Positions 33,688-44,012 of a stretch of DNA of 64,000 nt are shown one piece after another (positions within the stretch are counted from its first letter, which is position 1; each line of letters starts with the position of its first letter). The notes beneath the pieces are model-generated. The model saw only the letters and a program-made list of their open reading frames with translations, was not told the DNA's origin and searched no databases. The translations under genes and the position numbers were made by a program. Origin of the DNA: Tenuifilum thalassicum (lineage in GTDB: Bacteria > Bacteroidota > Bacteroidia > Bacteroidales > Tenuifilaceae); the NCBI RefSeq assembly GCF_013265555.1, contig NZ_CP041345.1, forward strand, positions 3,131,779-3,195,778, written 5' to 3'.

Positions 33688-34713
33688 ATGGCTGAAATTA
33701 TTAGTATAGATAAATTCGTTGAACTAATTGATAATTTACCAGTTATTGACGTAAGGTCGCCATCGGAATATGACAGGGGTCATATTCCTGGCGCAATTAA
33801 TATTCCCCTTTTTTCCGATGAGGAACGTGCTGCTGTTGGTACAAAATATAAGAAAGTAGGTAGAAAGGATGCAATTAAACTAGGTTTGGAACTAGTTGGC
33901 CCAAAGCTTAAGGGTTTTATTGACATTCTAGAGCATAGCGTTAATCAAAAAAACATTTTAGTTTACTGCTGGCGAGGTGGAATGAGGAGCGCCAGTATGA
34001 GCTGGCTTTTCGGCTTAGCAGGCTACAAGCCAAAGACCCTTGAAGGAGGTTATAAGGCCTTTCGCCGATTTGCACTTGAAACCTTCTCTAAACCCTATAG
34101 ACTTCTTATTTTGGGAGGAATGACTGGTAGTGGGAAAACCGATATTCTTAACAAGCTTAAACAAAATGGCGAACAGGTTATTGACCTCGAAGGCCTTGCT
34201 AATCATAAAGGTTCGGCATTTGGTTGGATAAATCAAGGAAATCAACCCAAAACAGAGCATTTCGAAAACTTACTTTTTAATCAGCTAAGAAAACTTGATG
34301 CATCAAAACACATATGGGTTGAAGATGAAAGCATGGGAATAGGGCGCGTATTTATTCCAAAAGAGTTTTATAGTCAAATGAAAAATAGCCAACCGGTTAT
34401 TTTAAATGTTGACATTGATACCAGAATAAACCGATTGATAAAAGATTACACTGCTTGCGATAAGAATGATTTAATTGAGTCCGTTAAGAAAATTCAAAAA
34501 CGGCTGGGTTTTGACAAGGCACAGAAATGTATCGACCATATTAAATCCAACAACTTTGCTGAAGCAATTAGGATAACCTTAGAATATTATGACAAAACCT
34601 ACTCATACGGCCTTACACAAAAAAAATTACCACCGATATTTGTAAATACCGATGGCAATGATGATAATCTTATATCAAAATTAATAGATATTCGCAAGAA
34701 ACTAGATGCCTAG
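33688..34713 (+). CDS. mnmH: tRNA 2-selenouridine synthase
   Basis: The product has 341 residues. An N-terminal rhodanese domain holds the catalytic Cys94 in LVYCWRGGMRSAS. A P-loop (GGMTGSGKT, 143-151) starts the C-terminal NTPase-like domain. The enzyme (SelU/YbbB) geranylates 2-thiouridine at wobble position 34 of certain tRNAs and then replaces sulfur with selenium from selenophosphate. This implies a selenophosphate synthetase (selD) elsewhere in the genome. The gene overlaps the convergent universal stress gene by 12 bp. Confidence 0.93.
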   Translation: MAEIISIDKFVELIDNLPVIDVRSPSEYDRGHIPGAINIPLFSDEERAAVGTKYKKVGRKDAIKLGLELVGPKLKGFIDILEHSVNQKNILVYCWRGGMRSASMSWLFGLAGYKPKTLEGGYKAFRRFALETFSKPYRLLILGGMTGSGKTDILNKLKQNGEQVIDLEGLANHKGSAFGWINQGNQPKTEHFENLLFNQLRKLDASKHIWVEDESMGIGRVFIPKEFYSQMKNSQPVILNVDIDTRINRLIKDYTACDKNDLIESVKKIQKRLGFDKAQKCIDHIKSNNFAEAIRITLEYYDKTYSYGLTQKKLPPIFVNTDGNDDNLISKLIDIRKKLDA

Positions 34714-35541
34714 TGTACCTGGGTTTACACAAAGAACGGGTATTCGAGCCTTATTTGCAATAATGTATTGTTCCTGTGCTCCAAAGACAAAGTCAGTTAA
34801 GTCGATATTGGGTGTTGTCATGACTATAATAAGGTCGGCCTCAATATCAACTGCAAGGTTAACAACCTCCTCCTGAAAACTCTTTCCTTTTGAAGAGTTA
34901 TGAATTTCCCACTCTAAACCATGTGCCTCTATGTTCCTTTTAGCAAAGGCTAGGTTATTATTAATCTTTTGCTGTACACCAGAATCAAATGCATTAGGAA
35001 TAATAATGTGAAGTTTTGAATTGAAAAGTTTAGCATATCGTATGCCCCAATTAATTTTTTCTTTGTCTTCATCTCTAAACTCAACTGGCATAACAATATG
35101 CGAGAAAACTTTGTCCTTTTTTGGTTCTTCCTGTACAACAAGGAAAGGAACCTCGGAACCAGCAATCACCTTCAGCGCCCAACTTCCAGTTAATTTTTGC
35201 ACGCCTTTTATTCCATGCGTTCCCATAATAACAAGTTCCGCTTCCGACTCACTTGCAAATTCACTAATTGTATTGAATAGGTTTCCTTCAAGAATATGCG
35301 TTTTAACTTCAATTCCATACTCTTCTGAAATACGCTTCTTATCATCGTGAAGCATCTCTGATGCTTCAGTTTTAGAATATTTGCTTTTATTAAACAAACC
35401 ACCGGTTTGGATAACATATAGGAGTTCAATACTAACTGGATCTGTAATAAGCTTTGATAAGTTCACAGCATGCTTTAAGGCATTTTCTGCAACTATTGTA
35501 AAATCCCAAGGGATTAAATATTTATGAACCTTTTCAGCCAT
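34702..35541 (-). CDS. Tandem universal stress protein
   Basis: The product has 279 residues with two UspA domains in one chain. The first (1-150) is complete and ends with the nucleotide-loop pattern GTHGIKGVQKLTGSW. The second (150-279) has VMTTPNIDLTDFVFGAQE instead of the canonical glycine loop, so it may not bind ATP. Such tandem Usp proteins act in the cytoplasm under starvation or oxidative stress. The gene is single, converging on selU with a 12-bp overlap. Confidence 0.9.
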   Translation of the reverse strand: MAEKVHKYLIPWDFTIVAENALKHAVNLSKLITDPVSIELLYVIQTGGLFNKSKYSKTEASEMLHDDKKRISEEYGIEVKTHILEGNLFNTISEFASESEAELVIMGTHGIKGVQKLTGSWALKVIAGSEVPFLVVQEEPKKDKVFSHIVMPVEFRDEDKEKINWGIRYAKLFNSKLHIIIPNAFDSGVQQKINNNLAFAKRNIEAHGLEWEIHNSSKGKSFQEEVVNLAVDIEADLIIVMTTPNIDLTDFVFGAQEQYIIANKARIPVLCVNPGTLGI

Positions 35542-35653
35542 AGTCCTTTATTTTTAGATAGATAAATTTACGATTTTTTTTTTATGAAAGAAATTTTTAA
35601 TAAACTTTTCGGACTTAAAAGGTTTGTTTTTAAGGAAAATATAAGCTATTCAT

Positions 35654-36628
35654 TTAGCTTTCACGTCCAATCAGCTTACTAAGAATATTACTCAAAACAA
35701 TTTTCCTACCTGGTTCTACACTAAGCTGATTTAAAGAAGATTGAGCTTTATCAAAGTATTCATTTATCAAGCTCTCAATGCTTTCTTTTACTTTTACCAT
35801 GCCGAAGTACTCTTTAACTTTCTGAATTTTAAGATTTCCTTCAATATCTTTTCTATTGTATAATTCGAGAAACTCCTTTTTTGCTGTATCATCTAATTTA
35901 TGGTATGTTTCAATAGAAAGCATTGTTTTTTTGGCAGAAATAATATCACCACCAATGCGCTTTCCAAAAACATCACTTTTGCCGTACGTATCGAGTAAAT
36001 CGTCTTGAAGCTGAAAAGCTAATCCCATTGTTCTTCCAAATTCTCCAATAAGTTCAATATCATCGGATGAGGCACCTCCTATTACGGCACCAATTTGTAA
36101 CGCGCCTTTAAGTAGAACAGATGTTTTTAGCTCTATCATTTTTAAATAATCTTCCTTTGATACCATCTCAAGAGTCTCAAAATCCATGTCCATTTGCTGT
36201 CCTTCGCATATCCCAATTGCAAAACTGTTGAATATAGAGATTACCTCAGGAAGTACTTCTTTATCAATCTGATTTAAATACTGATAGGCTAAAATAGTCA
36301 TAGCATCACCTGAAAGTATCGCTATATTATCATTCCACCTCTTATGAATGGTTTCAAATCCACGTCGCATTGTGGCTTTATCCATAATATCATCGTGAAC
36401 AAGAGTGAAATTATGAAAGATTTCGACAGCGATAGAAGCAGGAATTGCGTTATCTATGTCATCGGAATAAAGGTTACATGCGGCTAAAAGTAAAGCAGGG
36501 CGAATACGTTTTCCACCCATCCCAAGGATGTAAGAAATTGGCTCATATAAATTTCGGGGTTCCTTATTTAGTCTAACCTGCTTAATAGCTTCTGTAATCT
36601 TTGAGTTTATTTCTTCTAATGTATACAT
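35654..36628 (-). CDS. Trans-polyprenyl diphosphate synthase
   Basis: The product has 324 residues. Both aspartate-rich motifs are intact: DDIMD at 79-83 followed by the RRG, and DDLLD at 209-213. GGKRIRPALLLAA lies near the N-terminus. It condenses isopentenyl diphosphate onto an allylic starter. The chain length (quinone tail or C20) cannot be read reliably. It starts 11 bp after the stop of the RND exporter gene, so the two form an operon. Confidence 0.92.
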   Translation of the reverse strand: MYTLEEINSKITEAIKQVRLNKEPRNLYEPISYILGMGGKRIRPALLLAACNLYSDDIDNAIPASIAVEIFHNFTLVHDDIMDKATMRRGFETIHKRWNDNIAILSGDAMTILAYQYLNQIDKEVLPEVISIFNSFAIGICEGQQMDMDFETLEMVSKEDYLKMIELKTSVLLKGALQIGAVIGGASSDDIELIGEFGRTMGLAFQLQDDLLDTYGKSDVFGKRIGGDIISAKKTMLSIETYHKLDDTAKKEFLELYNRKDIEGNLKIQKVKEYFGMVKVKESIESLINEYFDKAQSSLNQLSVEPGRKIVLSNILSKLIGRES

Positions 36629-36639
36629 TATAATCAGCG

Positions 36640-38994
36640 TTAAATTTCATCGTCAAAACCTGAACTCATTTCTAAAACAATCTCTTCATCAACCGATGGC
36701 TTTGAGGGTTTAGGCTTATCAAACTGACGAAGAATTGAAGGTAAAACAAAAAGGTTGGTTACTACAGCATATAGCAGAGTAATTGCCACAAGAAGTCCAA
36801 GCGATTTGGTTCCCCCAAAACTAGATGCAATGAATACGCTAAAGCCAAAAAGTAGAACAATTGACGTGTAAATCATGCTAATTCCAGTTTCACGAATTGC
36901 ATGGAAAATAGATTCCTTTACATTGAATCCTGTCCAGTAAAGTTCTTGACGATATTTTGTTAAGAAATGAATTGAGTTATCGACAGCGATACCTAATGCA
37001 ATGCTAAAAACAATAACGGTACTTGGTTTTAAATTAATACCAAAATACCCCATGGTTGCAGCAGTTAGTATTAAGGGAATAAAGTTAATTCCAATAGCAA
37101 ACAAGACCATTTTAAATTTGCGGAAAAGCCAAGCAATTGCAATCGCAATAAGAAGTATTGCTAAGAATAAACTTGAAGTAAGGCTATGAACTAAATACTT
37201 AATGCCATAACTTGTAACTACACTTGCTCCTGTAATGGAAACATTTTTGGAATCACTTCCAAAAACTTGTTGAATATCGTTATTAATGCTATCAAAAAGC
37301 ACTCCCATTTGCTGAGAGCCAACGTCGGCAACATTATACATGATTCTCATATATTGCCCTGTTGAATCAACCATTTTGGCGTACATATCGCTTACACCAA
37401 TACTTCGAGGAATATAGGACATAATGAAAGCCCTTTCAAAAGGTCCAGGTAAACGGTATTGTTTTTTATTACCATTATAGTATGCCTGTCTAGCAAACTT
37501 TGCAAGTTCAACAATAGAGAAAGGTTTTGAGAGTTCAGGATATTTTTCTAATTCCTTTTGAAGCCTATCTATCTTTTGGTAATTTGAATAGTTTTGAAAT
37601 CCATTTGGTCGTCCGGTGTTTAAAACTATCTCAAGGGGCATAATTCCAGTAAAGTGACGTTCAAAGAATTTAAGGTCGCGTTGCACGGGATGATTTCTTG
37701 GAACATCGTCAACCATATAGCCATTTGCTTTTAGCATTGATGCTCCAACTAAACCAAATACTATGGTAACTACGGTAACAACAAAAACCCACTTTCTCTT
37801 ATAGTAAACAGTCATTACTATACGCGAAATAGCTTGCTTAAATGTAGTTCTATTTAAATGCTTAAGATGTCGTTGCTTGGGTAGAGGGGTTATGCTAAAA
37901 AAGAACGGGATTATAATTAATGAAATAACAAATATTCCTAAGATATTTAAAAATGCAACCAAGCCGAACTCACGTAAAATTTGAGTCTTGGTAAAAACAA
38001 AAGTTACAAACCCTAAAGCTGTGGTAAGGTTGGTTAAAAAAGTAGCGCTTCCAATCCGATAAATTACCCGAAATAGGGCTCTCATTTTATTTTTATGATG
38101 AGCTATTTCGTGATGATATTTATTTATCAAATAGATACAATTGGGTACCCCAATAATAATTAGCAAAGGTGGAACAACTGCGGTTAAAAGGGTTAAGTCG
38201 TAACCTAAAAGTGTTAACGATCCGAGCGACCATATAACTGAGGTTCCAACAACAACTAGTGAAATGAAGATTATTCTAAACGAACGGAAAAGGAAGTAAA
38301 GAATTAAACTAGTGGCCAAAACTGCGAGAGCGACAAAAAGAAACATTTCAAACTTAATCATTTCGGCCACAACTGCTCTAATATATGGTAAGCCAGAATA
38401 ATGAAGTTGATTCCCTGTGTTTTTCTCATAAACCTTACATTCATCCAATATCCCGTTTATTATCCTTATACGATTAACCTTTGTTATTAATTCGCGATTA
38501 AGGGTAATAAGCATTAAGTAAGTATGTGTCTCTGAATTATAAAGCAAGCCTTCATAGAAAGGTAAACTATTAACAAGCCGAGATAAACTATCAGATTCTG
38601 GTAAGTTAGATGAGGCAAAAAGTTTTTGGGCAACAAATTTTTTTGTGAGTGTATCTTTTGCTAACGTAATAATATCGGTTATAGAAAAAATGTTCTCTAC
38701 ACCATCCTTATTTTTTAGATTTTTTTCAAGGGCAAACCAGCTACTTAAGTTATCCTTTTCAAAAAAAAGTGAATCTGTAACACCAATCACCATTATGTTT
38801 TCGCCCTTACCAAAGAGCTTACTGAACATTTCGTTCTGCACTAATATACTATCGGTCTTTGGTAGTAATGGTGCTGGTTTATATGAAAGTTTTACTTTGG
38901 TAGCCATCCAGCCCATGTAAAGTGTAAAGAGAAACAAAAGGCTTATTAGCAAAAACCGCCTTTTAAGTATAAATCTTGCTAAATGGTGAAACAT
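36640..38994 (-). CDS. RND superfamily exporter (MMPL/SSD type)
   Basis: The product has 784 residues from the ATG at 38994 (MFHHLARFILKRR). The frame is open for 43 codons further, but that stretch is not typical of the family. There are two homologous halves, each with one helix, a large periplasmic domain and five helices. The sterol-sensing-type segments LLIIIGVPNCIYLINKYHHE and VIVFSIALGIAVDNSIHFLTKYR carry charged residues suited to proton relay. Such proteins export lipids or hydrophobic compounds. Linkage to a polyprenyl synthase hints at an isoprenoid cargo, which is inference. Confidence 0.88.
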   Translation of the reverse strand: MFHHLARFILKRRFLLISLLFLFTLYMGWMATKVKLSYKPAPLLPKTDSILVQNEMFSKLFGKGENIMVIGVTDSLFFEKDNLSSWFALEKNLKNKDGVENIFSITDIITLAKDTLTKKFVAQKLFASSNLPESDSLSRLVNSLPFYEGLLYNSETHTYLMLITLNRELITKVNRIRIINGILDECKVYEKNTGNQLHYSGLPYIRAVVAEMIKFEMFLFVALAVLATSLILYFLFRSFRIIFISLVVVGTSVIWSLGSLTLLGYDLTLLTAVVPPLLIIIGVPNCIYLINKYHHEIAHHKNKMRALFRVIYRIGSATFLTNLTTALGFVTFVFTKTQILREFGLVAFLNILGIFVISLIIIPFFFSITPLPKQRHLKHLNRTTFKQAISRIVMTVYYKRKWVFVVTVVTIVFGLVGASMLKANGYMVDDVPRNHPVQRDLKFFERHFTGIMPLEIVLNTGRPNGFQNYSNYQKIDRLQKELEKYPELSKPFSIVELAKFARQAYYNGNKKQYRLPGPFERAFIMSYIPRSIGVSDMYAKMVDSTGQYMRIMYNVADVGSQQMGVLFDSINNDIQQVFGSDSKNVSITGASVVTSYGIKYLVHSLTSSLFLAILLIAIAIAWLFRKFKMVLFAIGINFIPLILTAATMGYFGINLKPSTVIVFSIALGIAVDNSIHFLTKYRQELYWTGFNVKESIFHAIRETGISMIYTSIVLLFGFSVFIASSFGGTKSLGLLVAITLLYAVVTNLFVLPSILRQFDKPKPSKPSVDEEIVLEMSSGFDDEI

Positions 38995-39046
38995 AGTTTT
39001 ACGATTAGTTACAAACTTTAAAGAAAAACATAATCTATGCGAATGA

Positions 39047-39054
39047 CAAAAATA
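39047..39054 (-). promoter_or_regulatory. -7 box of the RND exporter operon
   Basis: TATTTTTG on the minus strand matches TAnnTTTG about 53 bp before the ATG at 38994. A transcript from here excludes the longer reading frame. Confidence 0.45.
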
Positions 39055-39071
39055 GGGTTTAATTATAGAAT

Positions 39072-39101
39072 TTTGAATTAAAATACTAAAAATTACCTTT
39101 G
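39072..39101 (+). promoter_or_regulatory. Promoter of the Na/Pi cotransporter gene
   Basis: TTTG (39072-39075) and TACCTTTG (39094-39101) are 18 bp apart. The leader would be about 50 nt. Confidence 0.55.
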
Positions 39102-39160
39102 CAATGTGTTTTTGAACTAGCAATAAGTAATATAAAGTAAATATTGTAACTCAAATTAAA

Positions 39161-40870
39161 ATGAATTACGGACTATTAGACTTTCTAAATCTTGTTGGTT
39201 CGCTAGGACTCTTTCTTTTTGGAATGAAACTTTTAAGCGAATCGCTTCAAAAGGTAGCTGGTGATAAAATGAGAAGTATCCTAGCTTCCATGACATCAAA
39301 TAGGTTCATGGGAATACTCACAGGTTTTTTAGTAACCACTGTGGTTCAATCGTCATCAGCAACTACTGTGATGGTAGTTAGTTTCGTTAACGCTGGCTTG
39401 CTTTCTCTCGCACAATCTATTGGGGTGATTATGGGCGCCAACATTGGAACAACTGTAACTGCCTGGCTAATTTCATTACTTGGCTTTAAGTTTAGCATAA
39501 TGCTTGTTGCCGTTCCCCTAATTGGCCTTGGTTTCCCAATGCTTTTTTCAAGTAAACATAATGTTAAATTTTGGGGTGAAGCCATTATTGGTTTTTCGCT
39601 ACTTTTTATTGGATTAGACTTTTTAAAAGGGTCAGTCCCCAGAGTTGATCAAAATCCTGAAATGTTTGCTTTTCTATCAAACTATAGCAACATGGGTTTT
39701 GGTTCCATTCTAATCTTTTTAGGCGTTGGTACTTTATTAACTGTTGTTATTCAATCTTCGAGCGCTACAATGGCTTTAACACTTGTAATGTGTAATCAGG
39801 GTTGGATATCATATGAAGTTGCTGCTGCTATGGTTCTTGGTGAAAATATAGGAACAACAATTACTGCAAATATTGCTGCACTTATAGGCAATGTTTCAGC
39901 TAAACGAGCAGCAAGAGCCCATTTCTTTTTTAATATTATTGGTGTTATTTGGATGTTGATTCTTTTCTATCCTTTTACCAGAACAATTGCTAACGTTCTT
40001 ACTAATATTACTGGCCTATCCCCATACACAAACCCAAATGAAATTCCTTTTGCACTTAGTATTTTCCACTCTTCTTTTAATATTATCAACACTTTTGTTT
40101 TGGTTTGGTTTACGCCTATACTTATTAAAATTGTAACATGGCTAACTCCATCTAAAAAAGATGAAGATGAAGAGTTTAGACTAGTTCACATAAATGTTGG
40201 ATTAATGACTACAGCCGAATTGTCATTAGTTCAGGCACATAAAGAAGTTGCTACATACGCCAAGCGAGTTCACAGAATGTTTGGTTTTGTTAGGCAGCTA
40301 TTTTCCGAAACTAATGATAAAGAGTTTGATGCCCTATATCAACGTATTGAAAAGTATGAAGGGATTAGCGATAGAATTGAAGTAGAGATAGCAACTTACT
40401 TAAACAAAGTTTCAACCTATGAGCTAAGCGATGAGAGTTCCCGTAAGCTGCAAGCCCTATTCCGGGCAATTAGTGAAATAGAATCTGTTTCCGATAGTAA
40501 CTTTCACCTTGCTAGAACATTAAAACGAAAACGTGAGCAAAAGGTGTGGTTTAATCAGGAAATACGCGATAATTTAAATAAAATGTTCGATTTGCTTGAC
40601 GATGCATATAGTATTATGAAACAGAACCTTGAAACAAGTCAACGAAATGCTTCAATTAATCTTGGACCTGTTTATGAAATAGAAAAACAGATTAATGAGT
40701 ATAGAGCGCTCTTAAAGGAAAATCATATTAAGAATATAGAAGCAAATAAATATAAATACCAAGCAGGAGTAATTTATAGCGACATGTTTAACGAAGCTGA
40801 AAAGATGGGCGATTATATGGTAAATGTTTCAGAGGCAATTGCCGAAATTGAAAAACATTCCATAAATTAA
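39161..40870 (+). CDS. Na/Pi cotransporter family protein with PhoU-like tail
   Basis: The product has 569 residues. The membrane part (1-330) is a two-fold repeat with the signature QSSSATT at 63-69 and QSSSATM at 198-204, each followed by a GxNIGTT loop (92-98 and later). Residues from about 350 to 560 form a helical, PhoU-like cytoplasmic domain with E/D clusters. The protein imports phosphate with sodium, and the tail probably regulates it. It is monocistronic, with its own promoter and a terminator at 40917. Confidence 0.93.
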   Translation: MNYGLLDFLNLVGSLGLFLFGMKLLSESLQKVAGDKMRSILASMTSNRFMGILTGFLVTTVVQSSSATTVMVVSFVNAGLLSLAQSIGVIMGANIGTTVTAWLISLLGFKFSIMLVAVPLIGLGFPMLFSSKHNVKFWGEAIIGFSLLFIGLDFLKGSVPRVDQNPEMFAFLSNYSNMGFGSILIFLGVGTLLTVVIQSSSATMALTLVMCNQGWISYEVAAAMVLGENIGTTITANIAALIGNVSAKRAARAHFFFNIIGVIWMLILFYPFTRTIANVLTNITGLSPYTNPNEIPFALSIFHSSFNIINTFVLVWFTPILIKIVTWLTPSKKDEDEEFRLVHINVGLMTTAELSLVQAHKEVATYAKRVHRMFGFVRQLFSETNDKEFDALYQRIEKYEGISDRIEVEIATYLNKVSTYELSDESSRKLQALFRAISEIESVSDSNFHLARTLKRKREQKVWFNQEIRDNLNKMFDLLDDAYSIMKQNLETSQRNASINLGPVYEIEKQINEYRALLKENHIKNIEANKYKYQAGVIYSDMFNEAEKMGDYMVNVSEAIAEIEKHSIN

Positions 40871-40916
40871 CGCTTGTCCGATAAATAATTTCTCTCATTT
40901 AATAGCTAAACATATC

Positions 40917-40945
40917 AAAGGGAGCCCATTGGCTCCCTTTAATTA
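40917..40945. terminator. Hairpin terminator between converging operons
   Basis: AAAGGGAGCC (40917-40926) pairs with GGCTCCCTTT (40931-40940) across CATT. It ends the Na/Pi gene and probably the ATP synthase operon on the other strand. Confidence 0.8.
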
Positions 40946-40977
40946 TTAATCTACTTTAACTTAATATTTCTTTACTT

Positions 40978-41856
40978 TTATTCCTGACTTAATGCGTTTG
41001 CGCCAGATACAATTTCCAATATTTCGTTGGTAATTGATGCCTGCCGAGCCTTATTATACTCAATAACTAGTTGTTGATGCAAGGTATTGGCATTTTCAGT
41101 TGCTTGGTGCATTGCTGTCATTCTTGCGCCATGTTCAGCGGCAATACTTTCCAAAATAGTTGAATGTAACTTATTTAAAAGAAAGTATGGCAAAATCTTT
41201 TCAAGTAGTTGTGTAGGATTGGGTTCAATAATTGGTTTATTTAAACTTGTTTTATCATCTGATTTATTAATATTTATAGGCAGATATTGTTCAAAAACTT
41301 GATCTTGCGAGGCAGCACTCCTAAAACGATTATATGCTAAATAAATCTTATCGGTTTTATTCTGTAGGTAATTTGATAAAACTTCATTAAAAAATTCTTT
41401 TGTATGTTTAATGCTTGGCTTATCTAGTATTTTGTGGTTTAAAGGAAATACTTCTAAACCTTTCCGCAAAAATGCTTCTTCGCCCTTTTTACCTAAAGCA
41501 AGTATAGAAATCCTTGCGCTAGGATAGTTTCTTTTTATTTCGTTATACTTTTCAAATGCGTATTTAATAATATTTGAGTTGAAAGCACCACACATGCTAT
41601 TGTTTGAAGTAATAACTAAAAGAGTAATATGCTTAATCTCTTTTCTTTCAGAGGTATAATTAGTTTTAACAGAATCAATATAACCATTCAAATGGTTTAA
41701 TATATTATTTATTTGTTCATTAAAGGGCCTAAAACGTAAAATATTATTTTGTGCTTTTTTAAATTTGGCAGCCGAAACCATTTTCATAGCACTGGTAATC
41801 TTCCGGGTGGAAGCAACCGATGCTATTCTGGTTCGTATTTCCTTAAGATTAGCCAT
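40978..41856 (-). CDS. atpG: ATP synthase subunit gamma
   Basis: The product has 292 residues. The long N-terminal helix (MANLKEIRTRIASVASTRKI) and C-terminal helix (HQATENANTLHQQLVIEYNKARQASITNEILEI in pieces) form the rotating coiled coil inside F1. The middle domain contains SNNSMCGAFNSNI. It is the last gene of the operon. The beta and epsilon genes that usually follow are absent. The next feature downstream is a hairpin terminator. Confidence 0.96.
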   Translation of the reverse strand: MANLKEIRTRIASVASTRKITSAMKMVSAAKFKKAQNNILRFRPFNEQINNILNHLNGYIDSVKTNYTSERKEIKHITLLVITSNNSMCGAFNSNIIKYAFEKYNEIKRNYPSARISILALGKKGEEAFLRKGLEVFPLNHKILDKPSIKHTKEFFNEVLSNYLQNKTDKIYLAYNRFRSAASQDQVFEQYLPININKSDDKTSLNKPIIEPNPTQLLEKILPYFLLNKLHSTILESIAAEHGARMTAMHQATENANTLHQQLVIEYNKARQASITNEILEIVSGANALSQE

Positions 41857-41862
41857 ACTGAA

Positions 41863-43452
41863 CTACTTGTTATATTCAATATAGTTCTTTGAAACCTCCT
41901 TTGCAAGGTTTGTTAGGGCGTCAGCAATATCATCGGAGAAATCACCCCTTGCAATTTGTGCTAGTTCAGATTTTAGCTGCAATCTACAACGATCAAGAAA
42001 ATCTTTCTCAAATTCTCTAACCTTTTCAACTGGTATGTCTTTGAGTAAGCCTTTAGTTCCGCAGAAAATAATTGCAACCTGCTCTTCAACTGGTAAAGGT
42101 TGATATTGTCCTTGCTTCAAAATTTCAACATTTTTAGCACCTTTATCAAGTACGGCAAGGGTTGCATCATCGAGCTCTGCACCAAACTTGGCAAAAGCCT
42201 CTAGCTCTCGATACTGGGCTTGATCAAGTTTAAGAGTACCAGCAACCTTACGCATCGATTTAATTTGTGCTTTACCTCCTACCCTAGAAACCGAAATACC
42301 AACATTAATTGCAGGACGAATTCCATTATTGAAAAGATTTGATTCTAGGAAAATCTGACCATCGGTAATGGATATTACGTTAGTAGGAATATATGCTGAA
42401 ACATCACCTGCCTGTGTTTCTATGATAGGCAGGGCTGTAAGTGAACCACCTCCTTTAACTAATGGTTTAAGAACGGGTGGAAGATCGTTCATCTGTGAAG
42501 CTATCTCATCGTTACTTATAATTTTTGCAGCACGCTCAAGCAGGCGTGAGTGCAAGTAGAAAACGTCTCCGGGATATGCTTCTCGCCCTGGTGGACGACG
42601 AAGTAGTAACGAAACCTCACGGTAGGAAACGGCTTGTTTTGACAGGTCATCATAAACCACCAATGCATGACGACCTGTATCCCTAAAATATTCACCAATG
42701 GTTGCACCTGCAAACGGGGCGTAAAATTGCATGGCTGCAGGATCCGAAGCGGTTGCTGCAACTATTGTTGTATATTCTAAAGCACCGTGCTCTTCAAGAG
42801 TTCTGGCAATGCTGGCAACTGTAGAACCTTTTTGACCTACAGCAACATAAATACAATAAACGGGATCACCCTTTAAATAATTATTTCGTTGGTTAATAAT
42901 TGTATCGATGGCAATGGCAGTTTTTCCTGTTTGTCGGTCACCAATAATCAGCTCTCGCTGACCACGACCAATGGGAATCATTGAGTCAATAGCTTTTATA
43001 CCTGTTTGAAGCGGCTCACTTACAGGTTGACGATAGATTACACCTGGTGCTTTACGCTCAATTGGTAAAACAATTGTTTTCCCAGTAATAGGACCTTTCC
43101 CATCAATTGGTTCGCCAATAGTATTTACTACACGGCCTAAAAGGCCATCACCAACCGGTATAGATGCAATTTCGCCGAGCTGTTTTACCCTGTCTCCCTC
43201 TTTTACTTTCTCTGTTGGTCCTAGAAGAACAATACCCACGTTGTCTTCCTCAAGGTTTAGAGCAACTCCTTTTATACCCGATTCGAACTCAACAAGCTCG
43301 TTGGCCTTAACATTGTTTAGGCCATAAACGCGAGCAATGCCATCGCTTACCTGGAGTACAAAACCAGTATCTTCAAATTTTGCCCTTGTGTCGACACCTG
43401 CAAGTTCGTCTTTAATTAGTTGAGTTATTTCTGAGGGTTTAATTCCTGCCAT
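41863..43452 (-). CDS. atpA: ATP synthase subunit alpha
   Basis: The product has 529 residues. It is the non-catalytic nucleotide-binding subunit of F1. The P-loop [11 protein letters not shown] is near residue 170. [16 protein letters not shown] and the family signature around [13 protein letters not shown] follow, with the arginine finger in the latter. It is intact and of normal length. It lies 6 bp from atpG and 6 bp from atpH. Confidence 0.98.
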   Translation of the reverse strand: MAGIKPSEITQLIKDELAGVDTRAKFEDTGFVLQVSDGIARVYGLNNVKANELVEFESGIKGVALNLEEDNVGIVLLGPTEKVKEGDRVKQLGEIASIPVGDGLLGRVVNTIGEPIDGKGPITGKTIVLPIERKAPGVIYRQPVSEPLQTGIKAIDSMIPIGRGQRELIIGDRQTGKTAIAIDTIINQRNNYLKGDPVYCIYVAVGQKGSTVASIARTLEEHGALEYTTIVAATASDPAAMQFYAPFAGATIGEYFRDTGRHALVVYDDLSKQAVSYREVSLLLRRPPGREAYPGDVFYLHSRLLERAAKIISNDEIASQMNDLPPVLKPLVKGGGSLTALPIIETQAGDVSAYIPTNVISITDGQIFLESNLFNNGIRPAINVGISVSRVGGKAQIKSMRKVAGTLKLDQAQYRELEAFAKFGAELDDATLAVLDKGAKNVEILKQGQYQPLPVEEQVAIIFCGTKGLLKDIPVEKVREFEKDFLDRCRLQLKSELAQIARGDFSDDIADALTNLAKEVSKNYIEYNK

Positions 43453-43458
43453 AGCCTA

Positions 43459-44010
43459 TCAATTATCTAATTTCTTTTCTAGTAACATCTTTTTTACAGC
43501 GTTAAGCTGTCCGTGAACGCTAGAATCGTAAATCTTACCATTTACAATAACCGTAAAGCCAGCAATAAGTTCTGGTTTTACTTCAACATCAATTTCGCAC
43601 TCAGCTTTAAAATCATCTTTTATTCTCTCTTCTACAGCTTTAATGGTTTTGCTATCAATGCTTTCCGCTACTTGAAAAATTACTTCAAGAATATTTTTCT
43701 TTTTTAAGTAAAGAGTTCTAAATATCAAGAGTGAATGATAAAGAATTGTAGAACGATTACGATTTATGAGAAGAACAATAAATTTTTGTAACGAAGAGGG
43801 TAGCTGACTCTGAACCAATTTTTCAAACAAGCCAACTTTTTCTTCAGTACCTAACCCCTTATCATCTAAAACATTTCTAAAGTTTGGGTTTAGCTTGAAA
43901 AGTTTAATAAGGTTCTTTACGAAAGGATATACCTCTTCCAGCTGGTTCTGAGAACTACAAAACTCAAAAAAGCCTAATGCATACCTTTTAGCAAGTGCTT
44001 CTAAACTCAT
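43459..44010 (-). CDS. atpH: ATP synthase subunit delta
   Basis: The product has 183 residues. It joins the top of F1 to the b stalk. The N-terminal helical bundle (ALAKRYALGFFEFCSSQNQL) and the C-terminal VKPELIAGFTVIVNGKIYDSSV segment are the usual OSCP/delta landmarks. The sequence diverges fast, as in other members. It sits between atpF (2 bp) and atpA. Confidence 0.94.
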   Translation of the reverse strand: MSLEALAKRYALGFFEFCSSQNQLEEVYPFVKNLIKLFKLNPNFRNVLDDKGLGTEEKVGLFEKLVQSQLPSSLQKFIVLLINRNRSTILYHSLLIFRTLYLKKKNILEVIFQVAESIDSKTIKAVEERIKDDFKAECEIDVEVKPELIAGFTVIVNGKIYDSSVHGQLNAVKKMLLEKKLDN

Positions 44011-44012
44011 TG

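Noticed and set aside
38995..39123. 43-codon upstream extension of the RND exporter
   Set aside because: It is not typical of the family and would need a transcript starting before the -7 box at 39047-39054.
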